Assembly (NCBI GenBank): GCA_003447535.1
Contig: DLYY01000022.1
Span: 1 to 6,466, forward strand
Reading direction: 5' to 3'
Origin: Bacteroidota bacterium
GTDB taxonomy: Bacteria; Bacteroidota; Bacteroidia; Chitinophagales; UBA8649
Length of the DNA: 6,466 nt
The position numbers were made by a program, and so were the translations under genes. Below, piece after piece: positions 1-6,313 of the stretch (positions are counted from its first letter, which is position 1; each line of letters starts with the position of its first letter). Under the pieces are notes generated by a model. It saw nothing but the letters and a program-made list of their open reading frames with translations, did no database searches and was not told where the DNA came from.

Positions 1-1
1 T

Positions 2-253
2 AGGGTTTTTCCTGATTATGCGGTCATATCAGCAGGCTTGAACAATCGTTACTCACATCCCTCACCTTTGGTATTTGAGCGGTTAAAAAATAACCACATA
101 CCCCTGTGGGATTTGCGTGAAAGCGAGGCCTTATTTTTAGAGTCGGATGGAGAATATTGGGTTCATTTTGACTGGAAATACAGAAAAAAGCGAAATAAAA
201 TACAGATAAACAGCTTAGATAAGGCCCATGAAAATGCTATCTTTCAGGATTGA
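2..253 (+). CDS. ComEC/Rec2-family DNA internalization protein, C-terminal fragment
   Basis: This is the last 83 codons of a gene that begins outside the window; the frame is open from base 2 to the TGA at 251-253. The visible part reads AVISAGLNNRYSHPSP followed by LVFERLKNNHIPLWDLRES and a short beta-rich end. This matches the end of the metallo-beta-lactamase-like domain that closes ComEC/Rec2 proteins, where a 'VISxGxNNxYxHPxPxVLxRL' pattern is typical (from memory of the family). ComEC forms the inner-membrane channel that takes up single-stranded DNA in natural transformation. The channel domain and the metal-binding HxHxDH-type motif would lie upstream and cannot be checked. A TTG at 38 could be read as a start, but the ComEC-like pattern extends upstream of it, so the gene is better read as truncated by the window edge. 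The C-terminus is basic (KYRKKRNK). uvrA follows 35 bp later on the same strand. Confidence 0.82.
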   Translation, partial: RVFPDYAVISAGLNNRYSHPSPLVFERLKNNHIPLWDLRESEALFLESDGEYWVHFDWKYRKKRNKIQINSLDKAHENAIFQD

Positions 254-270
254 CTAATTAGCATATTATC

Positions 271-275
271 AGGAG
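271..275 (+). promoter_or_regulatory. Shine-Dalgarno-like AGGAG upstream of the uvrA GTG start
   Basis: AGGAG lies 13 bases before the GTG at 289, longer than the usual 5-9 base spacing. It is the only clear purine-rich ribosome-binding motif before any gene in the window. No ATG occurs in frame until well past the first Walker A motif, so it supports the GTG start even though the spacing is not ideal. Confidence 0.4.
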
Positions 276-288
276 TGAACGAGAGCGA

Positions 289-3222
289 GTGTCTAAACAA
301 GCAACGGTACATACAAGCCAAAAGAAAGATAACCGACAGAAATTCCGCCCTATCGTAGTACAAGGTGCGCGAACTCATAATCTGAAGAATATTGAGGTTC
401 AAATCCCTCGGAATAGTCTAACGGTTATAACTGGAGTTTCCGGCTCTGGAAAGTCTAGTTTAGCCTTTGATACTATTTACGCCGAAGGCCAAAGACGGTA
501 TGTTGAAAGCCTATCTAGTTATGCTCGGCAATTCCTTGAGAGGATGGATAAGCCAGAGGTAGATCATATTCATGGCATCTCTCCAGCCATGGCCATTCAA
601 CAAAAAACCACCTCATCCAATCCTCGCTCAACGGTTGGAACGACCACTGAAATCTATGATTATCTGCGCTTATTATTTGCGCGCATCGGAAAAACGTATA
701 GTCCAAAATCGGGTGAATTAGTCACAAAAGATACACCAGGAGATGTGGTTAATTATATTGAAGAAAATCTTGTGGAAGGCGCTCGATTCTATGTACTGTA
801 TCCCATTCCTGAGCATGGCAGTCATTCGATTAGCGATGAGTTAAAACTACTGAAGGAAAAAGGTTTTACTCGTCTATCGCACATGGCCACAGAAGAAGTG
901 TTGGATTTAACCACCTTAATTCCACCCTTCCAAGTAGAGGGGGAAGAAACAGGTAAAAAGGCAAAGACAAAATCAGCTAAAGCAACCAAAAAAGCTTCTT
1001 CACAAAAGAAAAATGATCATCTAGTTTTACCAAATCATCACCGCCCTAGCGATTATAGAGTATTGGTCGATCGACTGGTCAATAAATCCGATAATACCAC
1101 TAGATCTCGCATGGCAGATTCGCTTGAAACCGCATTTAGGCAAGGCCTGGGTAAAGCCTCTATCAAGATTCGGGGGGAGCAGGAACAGCCCTTTAGTGAA
1201 CGTTTTGAACGGGATGGTATGGATTTTGTTGAGCCAACGCCACAAATGTTCTCATTCAACAATCCATTTGGTGCTTGTTCTCAATGCGAAGGCTTTGGCC
1301 GGGTGGCTGGGATAGATGAAAATCTTGTCATACCTGATCACGAGAAAAGCATTAGAAACAATACCATCGCTCCTTTTGATTCCCCTAAATTTTCTCAGCA
1401 TTTACGTGACTTAATCCGGGTGGCTGCGCGTGAAAGCTGGCCTATTGATCTCCCTTACCGGGAGCTACCAAAAGAGGTCAAGCGAGCACTATGGAAAGGA
1501 AAGGATGAGTACATTGGTATTCACGCCTTCTTTGATCGGGTCCGAACACAAAATTATAAAGTACATATGCGCGTGCTGTATGCTCGCTATAGAGGATATA
1601 GTCGTTGTTCAGAATGTGAAGGGTATCGAATTCGAAAAGATGCACAGTATGTACGGGTGGGCGAGATGCACCTTGGTGAGGTCTCTGAATTAACCATTGG
1701 TCATGCCAAGGAGTATTTTGATGAACTTAAGTTAAGTGAATTCGAACTAGGCGTTGCTGGACAATTGGTGTACGAGATAAAAAAACGACTTAAATATTTG
1801 GTTGAGGTTGGCCTAGATTATCTTACTCTTGACCGGCTAGCCAATACCCTAAGCGGTGGAGAGTCACAACGAATAAGCTTAGCAAACGCTCTGGGAAGTT
1901 CTTTAATAGGTAGTTTATATGTGCTTGATGAGCCAACCATAGGCCTGCATCCCAGGGATAATGACCGACTTATTAAGATTCTAGAATCTCTTCGAGACAT
2001 TGGAAACACAGTGCTTGTAGTTGAGCATGACAGTGAAATGATGCGAGCGGCAGATCATATTATTGATATTGGGCCATTTGCTGGGGTTCATGGGGGTGAA
2101 GTGGTTTTTGAAGGGGCATACCCTCAATTATTAGAGGCGCCAACCTTAACAGGCCGTTATTTGAGTGGACAAGCGCTCATCCCCATACCTGCTCAACGAC
2201 GCCCAGGTTCAGGCTATTTCTTAGAATTGAAGGGAGCAAGCGAGCATAATCTGAAAAATGTGGATGTGAACATCCCGCTTGGGTTATTGCTCGTAGTAAC
2301 CGGGGTTTCAGGGTCAGGAAAATCAACCCTTGTGCACGATACAGTGTATAAAGGGATAAAAAAGCATTTTGGCAATTATAACGAAACAGTGGGGCGTCAC
2401 CGGTCCTTAATAGGGATGGGGAGGGTTCATCATGTTGAAATGGTCGATCAATCCCCAATTGGGCGATCTTCTCGATCAAATCCAGCTACCTATACGAAGG
2501 CTTTCGACGGTATACGAGATGTTTTTGCAAGCACTAGACAAGCTAAAATCATGGGTTATACTCCCGGTCATTTTAGTTTTAACGTGCCAGGTGGTCGGTG
2601 CGAAAGTTGCCAGGGTGAAGGGGTTCAAAAGATTGAAATGCAATTCATGGCAGACATAGAACTCATTTGTGAGGAGTGCAACGGTGCTCGATTCCGGAAG
2701 GATATTTTGCAGGTACTCTATCGAGGTAAAAGCGTCGAGCAGGTTTTAAACATGCCTATATCAGAAGCTATTGACTTTTTTGTGGACGAGCCAAATATTG
2801 TAAAAAAACTAGAACCCCTAGAAAAAGTGGGGTTAGGGTATCTTACTTTAGGTCAAAGTGCAACTACTCTTTCCGGCGGAGAAGCTCAGCGGGTCAAATT
2901 GGCACGGTTTTTAACCAAAAAAAGTCACGAACACACCGTTTATTTCTTTGACGAACCAACCACAGGCCTTCATTTCGATGATGTTGCAAAGTTACTCAAA
3001 GCCTTCAACGAATTAGTTGAGGCCGGGCACTCGGTAATTATTATCGAGCATAATCTCGACGTCATTAAGAGTGCGGACTGGCTTATTGATGTAGGCCCAG
3101 ACGGTGGATTTAGGGGTGGACAAGTGATAGCGGAGGGAACGCCTGAAGAAATAATGGCCACGAATGATAGTCACACAGGCCGCTTCTTAAAAGACTATTT
3201 GAAAGCACTAGGGCAGCTATAA
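289..3222 (+). CDS. uvrA: UvrABC excinuclease subunit A (UvrA)
   Basis: UvrA is the dimeric ABC-type ATPase that finds bulky DNA lesions and loads UvrB in nucleotide excision repair in the cytoplasm. At 977 residues it is slightly longer than the E. coli protein (about 940). Both ATPase modules are intact. The first has Walker A GVSGSGKSS (49-57), signature LSGGE (521-525), Walker B with D547-E548, and switch H580. The second has Walker A GVSGSGKST (672-680), LSGGE (861-865), D888-E889 and H921. The C-terminal zinc module is complete (C771, C774, C794, C797; CxxC-x19-CxxC). Zinc module I keeps only C330/C333; the partner CxxC is replaced by RDGMDF around 308-313. Another CxxC sits at 440/443. 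A lysine-rich stretch (9 Lys in residues 223-241) follows the UvrB-binding region, and about 20 residues precede the conserved 'VQGARTHNLKNI' start. The GTG start at 289 is chosen because no other plausible start precedes the conserved N-terminus. Confidence 0.98.
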   Translation: MSKQATVHTSQKKDNRQKFRPIVVQGARTHNLKNIEVQIPRNSLTVITGVSGSGKSSLAFDTIYAEGQRRYVESLSSYARQFLERMDKPEVDHIHGISPAMAIQQKTTSSNPRSTVGTTTEIYDYLRLLFARIGKTYSPKSGELVTKDTPGDVVNYIEENLVEGARFYVLYPIPEHGSHSISDELKLLKEKGFTRLSHMATEEVLDLTTLIPPFQVEGEETGKKAKTKSAKATKKASSQKKNDHLVLPNHHRPSDYRVLVDRLVNKSDNTTRSRMADSLETAFRQGLGKASIKIRGEQEQPFSERFERDGMDFVEPTPQMFSFNNPFGACSQCEGFGRVAGIDENLVIPDHEKSIRNNTIAPFDSPKFSQHLRDLIRVAARESWPIDLPYRELPKEVKRALWKGKDEYIGIHAFFDRVRTQNYKVHMRVLYARYRGYSRCSECEGYRIRKDAQYVRVGEMHLGEVSELTIGHAKEYFDELKLSEFELGVAGQLVYEIKKRLKYLVEVGLDYLTLDRLANTLSGGESQRISLANALGSSLIGSLYVLDEPTIGLHPRDNDRLIKILESLRDIGNTVLVVEHDSEMMRAADHIIDIGPFAGVHGGEVVFEGAYPQLLEAPTLTGRYLSGQALIPIPAQRRPGSGYFLELKGASEHNLKNVDVNIPLGLLLVVTGVSGSGKSTLVHDTVYKGIKKHFGNYNETVGRHRSLIGMGRVHHVEMVDQSPIGRSSRSNPATYTKAFDGIRDVFASTRQAKIMGYTPGHFSFNVPGGRCESCQGEGVQKIEMQFMADIELICEECNGARFRKDILQVLYRGKSVEQVLNMPISEAIDFFVDEPNIVKKLEPLEKVGLGYLTLGQSATTLSGGEAQRVKLARFLTKKSHEHTVYFFDEPTTGLHFDDVAKLLKAFNELVEAGHSVIIIEHNLDVIKSADWLIDVGPDGGFRGGQVIAEGTPEEIMATNDSHTGRFLKDYLKALGQL

Positions 3223-3367
3223 TAGAATAATTGGTGTATTCGGGTGATTCATTAGGACACAATTCCTTTTAAATTGATAATACCATCATAAATGTGCTTT
3301 CAGTATTATTAAGGTAGAACCAAAAAAGTGGCTATAACCGCAGTGCCCCAACTAACCTTTGATTATC
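3223..3367. other. Intergenic spacer, probable promoter region of the lgt-like cluster
   Basis: About 145 A+T-rich bases separate the uvrA stop from the next gene, the longest spacer between same-strand genes in the window. This suggests a new transcription unit begins here. TTGATAATA at 3274-3282 resembles a -10 element, but nothing close to a -35 lies at the right distance. CTAACCTTTG just before the lgt-like start resembles the Bacteroidota -7 motif (TAnnTTTG) with one extra base, but it is too close to the start codon to be convincing. Two short inverted repeats (GAATA/TATTC near 3227-3243 and CAATT/AATTG near 3260-3276) have no following T run, so no intrinsic uvrA terminator can be called. 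Confidence 0.25.
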
Positions 3368-4237
3368 ATGTTTCCCATCCATTTAGATATAGGCTTCAAT
3401 CAAATCTATTTTTATGAAGGGCTTTATTTTTTAATCTCGATAGGTCTTGGGGTATATGTTTGTTATAGGTGGGTAAAAGCCAATGGAGGTAAAACAGAGT
3501 TATTTGAAGGCTTGGTGACTTGGTCCATTTTGGGAGCTTTGCTAGGGGCTCGGCTCTCTCATTTTCTGTTTTGGAATCTAGATCTATTCTTAAGTAATCC
3601 AGCCATCCTGTTTAGCCTAAGCGGTGCGGGCAACAGTATAACAGGTGGACTTTTGGGTGGTATGCTAGGGGGTTATTTTTTTACCAAAAGAAAGAAATTA
3701 AACTATTTCGAATACTTCTCCATGTTGTCACCCGGTATTTTAATAGGCCAAGCAGTTGGGCGTATCGGTTGTTTTTTTAATGGAGACGCGTACGGAACAG
3801 CCACTAACAACATATTTGGGGTACAATTTCCACGATATGGCACATGGGTACCTTCGTTTGAAACGGAATTAGCCTATTCATCCTCCGCATGGCAATGGTC
3901 ATTTGAACGAGGCCTTGTGGAAGCGGGCTCTACGATGAGCGCCCCTTTACATCCGACGCAGCTGTACGAAATGCTGGGAGATTTTGCCATTCTGGCCGTG
4001 GTTATCTATTTATTTAACAAGTATTGGAAGAGTAACAAAAATTTGCCCATTATATTTTATGTACATACTGGCGGTTATGCGTTACTTCGCTTTGCCTTAG
4101 AGTTTATAAGAGGAGACAGAGAGTTTGTAGCTTTTGCAAATATGACTAATCTGCAGCTTAGTTTGCTTGCCTATGTGATTGTTGCTGGTATCTTGTTGAT
4201 GAAGTATCTTAAAAAAACGCAGCTTAAGACCAGTTAA
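3368..4237 (+). CDS. lgt: Lgt-family prolipoprotein diacylglyceryl transferase, divergent
   Basis: Lgt moves diacylglycerol from phosphatidylglycerol to the lipobox cysteine of prelipoproteins at the inner membrane. This 289-residue protein has about seven hydrophobic segments and the family landmarks (numbered from the ATG): the GGLLGG turn near 93-98, GRIGCFFNGDAYG at 131-143, HPTQLYE at 195-201, and R241-x3-E245 in LRFALEF, matching the E. coli R239/E243 spacing. The N-terminus 'MFPIHLDIG' resembles Lgt relatives starting 'MHPILFxIG', so the ATG at 3368 is preferred over a TTG at 3359; neither has a good ribosome-binding site. Several E. coli key positions differ: H103 is T92, N146 is C135 and E151 is D140, while R143, the later glycine and the R/E pair are kept. 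A longer Trp/Tyr/Ser-rich loop (about 147-194) precedes HPTQLYE. Family membership is secure. Classical Lgt activity is likely but not certain; it may be a paralogue. It leads a three-gene cluster. Confidence 0.88.
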   Translation: MFPIHLDIGFNQIYFYEGLYFLISIGLGVYVCYRWVKANGGKTELFEGLVTWSILGALLGARLSHFLFWNLDLFLSNPAILFSLSGAGNSITGGLLGGMLGGYFFTKRKKLNYFEYFSMLSPGILIGQAVGRIGCFFNGDAYGTATNNIFGVQFPRYGTWVPSFETELAYSSSAWQWSFERGLVEAGSTMSAPLHPTQLYEMLGDFAILAVVIYLFNKYWKSNKNLPIIFYVHTGGYALLRFALEFIRGDREFVAFANMTNLQLSLLAYVIVAGILLMKYLKKTQLKTS

Positions 4238-4266
4238 CTCATGACCAGCTAAAGTGGGTATTAAAA

Positions 4267-5184
4267 ATGGATAGAAAAAAAGCAATTAAAGGAATTTTTG
4301 CCTCCGCACTAGTTATAAAAGCAGCTAAAGATACGATTTCTAGCCTTTCAGATACCCCTCGGGCTTTTACGCGGAACGAGCAAACATCATCCAGTGACAC
4401 GAGTGGTTTAAGGGTTTCTGAGCAGGGATATAAACACTCGGTTTGTAGGTGGACCTATTCTTCGGTGCCACTTGAAGAGTTGTGTGAGGTGGCTATTGAG
4501 CTCAAAATTGATTCTATTGAGCTGCTGGACCCCCCTGATATTAAAAAAGTACAGCAGAGGGGGCTACATTGCGCCGTTGCTAATAGCGTCCCCTTAAGTT
4601 TAACGAATGGGTTTAATGATCCTGCTTATCATGCTGCATTGCAAAAAGAATATAGTGAGCTTATTCCTGTTTTGGCCGATCTAGGCATTCAGAATCTTAT
4701 TTGTTTCTCTGGAAATAGGCGTGGCATAGGAGACGAGCAGGGAATCGAGCAATGTGCTATTGGCTTAGATCCCATTGTCGCTCTAGCTCAAAAATATGGG
4801 ATTACACTGGTTATGGAGTTGTTGAATTCAAAGGTGGACCACAAAGATTATCAGTGTGATCATACGGTTTGGGGTGTAAGCTTGTGCGAAAAAATAGGCT
4901 CAGACCATTTTAAATTATTATACGATATTTACCACATGCAGGTCATGGAAGGCGATATCATCGCAACGATTCAGAAATATCACCCTTATATTGCCCACTA
5001 TCATACGGCAGGGGTACCCGGAAGAAATGAAATAGATCAAAGCCAAGAATTAAATTACCCCGCTATTATGCAAGCGATACAAGGCACCGGGTTTACAGGC
5101 CATGTGGCACAGGAATTTATACCCACTGCGGAAAACAAGTTTGATTCACTGGCAAGAGCCATTGAGCTGTGCACTCTTAAATAG
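4267..5184 (+). CDS. Hydroxypyruvate isomerase-like TIM-barrel protein (sugar phosphate isomerase/epimerase superfamily) with degenerate export signal
   Basis: This 305-residue protein belongs to the xylose isomerase-like TIM-barrel superfamily, closest by eye to hydroxypyruvate isomerase (Hyi), which interconverts hydroxypyruvate and tartronate semialdehyde. The barrel starts near residue 55 (HSVCRWTYSSVPLEEL). Landmarks are FSGNRRG (147-153), VMELLNSKVDHKDY (182-195), LLYDIYHMQVMEGD (217-230), HYHTAGVPGRNE (244-255) and VAQEF (280-284). E184, D220, H246 and E283 are the likely divalent-metal ligands or catalytic acids, and their spacing fits the family. The first 50 residues are not part of the barrel: MDRKKAIKGIFASALVIKAAKD resembles a worn Tat signal with R-K-K instead of R-R and lysines inside the hydrophobic stretch, followed by a Ser/Thr-rich linker. 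Bacteroidota homologues often carry a true Tat signal (recalled). The substrate is unknown and may not be hydroxypyruvate. The gene starts 29 bp after the lgt-like stop and ends 2 bp before the lipoprotein gene. Confidence 0.87.
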   Translation: MDRKKAIKGIFASALVIKAAKDTISSLSDTPRAFTRNEQTSSSDTSGLRVSEQGYKHSVCRWTYSSVPLEELCEVAIELKIDSIELLDPPDIKKVQQRGLHCAVANSVPLSLTNGFNDPAYHAALQKEYSELIPVLADLGIQNLICFSGNRRGIGDEQGIEQCAIGLDPIVALAQKYGITLVMELLNSKVDHKDYQCDHTVWGVSLCEKIGSDHFKLLYDIYHMQVMEGDIIATIQKYHPYIAHYHTAGVPGRNEIDQSQELNYPAIMQAIQGTGFTGHVAQEFIPTAENKFDSLARAIELCTLK

Positions 5185-5186
5185 CG

Positions 5187-6227
5187 ATGATGATTAATAT
5201 GGAACTTACTGGGACCAGTGGCGTGCAAGGCGCAAAAATAACACAGACCAATAGGAAGACGGTTATCCTCACGGCGCTTGTCGCGTTTATTAGCGTTTCC
5301 ATGCTGAGTTCCTGCGGAAGTACGCATAAAATGTCCAAGGTAGAGCACGTGGTGTTACCAACGACCGTATTAAGCAGCCCACGAGCTTTTCCTCAAGAAA
5401 TTGCCGATTCACTGGGGTGGAGAGCGATGTATGAAGACACCCTAGGAGCAGAAGAGGAAGAGTTTAGAGTGGTTTTGAGCTCGCCTATATCCCCTTATCA
5501 TGCCTTGAGGATAAAAAAGACTAAAGATATTGAGGGGGCTTATGTTCTGTTTTGGGAGAAAAATGCCGCCATTGATGTCGAATCACCTCAACGTAATATT
5601 CGTTGGTTTATTCAAGGAGAATGCAAAGATTTTAAGGAGACGGCTCAATTCGAATATTGTATACCAGAATGGTTTGAAGAACCTGATTGGCAACGAGTAT
5701 ATCAGAAGTTTGATCAATCCGATATCTGGACCTTAGAGCCAGCAGATTCGTTGGTAAGGGATAGCTTATCCGTAGAAGATCAATGGGTGATGCACGTAGA
5801 GGCCCGTGTTGAAAATTATTTTAGGCGATATCAGTACTTAAGCCCAGATACCTACGAAATGAGTAGTACAAGCAGTGATGTGTTAACGATGGTCTCGCAG
5901 ATGAAAGCTTTACGTGACGCAACGATTCAGCGTGATAATTTTAATGTGTATAGAGGGTATATGAAGGGGCCGTCAGGACCAGAGTTTGTTTTGTGCGATG
6001 AAAGTGAAACGTGGTACTTCGATGGTCATTTAGAGGACCTTGTCGTAACAAGTGCCTATCCGGTGCTCATTGATAAGGCTTCGGAGCAGCATTTTTATGT
6101 GGAGCTCCGAGGTCAGGTTCGCGATCAGTGGTATACCGAATGGTTTGATCAATCCTATACCCGAGTGATTATTCCTGATGAAATTAACGAAATTCAGTTA
6201 ATTAGCGGACCTAGATGTCCTTTTTAA
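5187..6227 (+). CDS. Predicted lipoprotein, two-part, C-terminal half resembling NlpE-type OB domain
   Basis: The protein has 346 residues. R23-K24, a hydrophobic run (about 25-39) and lipobox L40-S41-S42-C43 predict a lipoprotein anchored at C43; G44 follows, so no inner-membrane-retention Asp is seen. The mature N-terminal part (about 65-245) contains an 'RIKKTKDIEGAYVLFW' strand region, C146 and C158, then DWQRVYQKFDQSDIWTLEP and a YFRRYQYLSPD segment, a layout recalled from uncharacterised lipoproteins in this lineage. The C-terminal part (about 254-340: YRGYMKGPSGPEFVLC, WYFDG, FYVELRGQV) resembles the NlpE C-terminal OB-like domain by pattern, where a Cys follows the F-x2 strand and 'vyVevrG' closes the sheet. 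This is suggestive only. The ATG at 5187 gives an unusually long signal n-region; GTG at 5223 would give a more normal 31-residue signal, and neither has a ribosome-binding site. The gene begins 2 bp after the isomerase stop, implying co-translation. Function unknown. Confidence 0.8.
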   Translation: MMINMELTGTSGVQGAKITQTNRKTVILTALVAFISVSMLSSCGSTHKMSKVEHVVLPTTVLSSPRAFPQEIADSLGWRAMYEDTLGAEEEEFRVVLSSPISPYHALRIKKTKDIEGAYVLFWEKNAAIDVESPQRNIRWFIQGECKDFKETAQFEYCIPEWFEEPDWQRVYQKFDQSDIWTLEPADSLVRDSLSVEDQWVMHVEARVENYFRRYQYLSPDTYEMSSTSSDVLTMVSQMKALRDATIQRDNFNVYRGYMKGPSGPEFVLCDESETWYFDGHLEDLVVTSAYPVLIDKASEQHFYVELRGQVRDQWYTEWFDQSYTRVIIPDEINEIQLISGPRCPF

Positions 6228-6231
6228 GGAC
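6217..6231 (+). other. Perfect short hairpin over the lipoprotein stop codon
   Basis: GTCCTT-TTT-AAGGAC forms a six-base-pair perfect stem with a three-base loop, and the TAA stop (6225-6227) lies in its loop and 3' arm. No T run follows, so it is not a standard intrinsic terminator. It may help end transcription or protect the mRNA 3' end, or be chance. Confidence 0.3.
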
Positions 6232-6313
6232 TTAGTAGCAACAATGGTCCAGTACTTCTGGAAAAACCAAAGCTCTAGAGAAACATTAAGGTTCTGGAAG
6301 CCGAGAGGAAACG
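6228..6313. other. Convergent intergenic spacer, no clear terminator
   Basis: These 86 bases separate two genes facing each other. They hold a second small inverted repeat, TCCAG-TACTT-CTGGA (6248-6262), followed by AAAAA on the plus strand, and the palindrome CTCTAGAG (6273-6280). Neither has a U-tract on the side needed for a rho-independent terminator on either strand. No coding sequence is visible. Confidence 0.4.

Noticed and set aside
2177..2479. A 100-codon minus-strand open frame inside uvrA
   Set aside because: It lies antisense to the highly conserved second ATPase half of uvrA, its peptide resembles no family I recognise, and it has no ribosome-binding site. It is a shadow of the real gene.
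3260..3309. Sigma-70-like promoter with TTGATA (3274) and TATTAT (3304)
   Set aside because: The two hexamers are 24 bases apart, far from the usual 16-18, so they cannot be called a promoter pair.
5055..5348. A 97-codon minus-strand open frame across the isomerase/lipoprotein junction
   Set aside because: It overlaps the conserved end of the isomerase-like protein (VAQEF region) and the lipoprotein signal peptide, both convincing on the plus strand.
5708..6155. An exact 13-base repeat GTTTGATCAATCC at 5708-5720 and 6143-6155, in the same reading frame (FDQS)
   Set aside because: The flanking residues do not align well, so it is not good evidence for a domain duplication, and similar GATCAATCC also occurs in uvrA near 2446.
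6248..6262. Inverted repeat TCCAG-TACTT-CTGGA as a terminator
   Set aside because: The stem is only five pairs, and the A run follows on the plus strand while the T run precedes it on the minus strand, so it fits a rho-independent terminator on neither strand.
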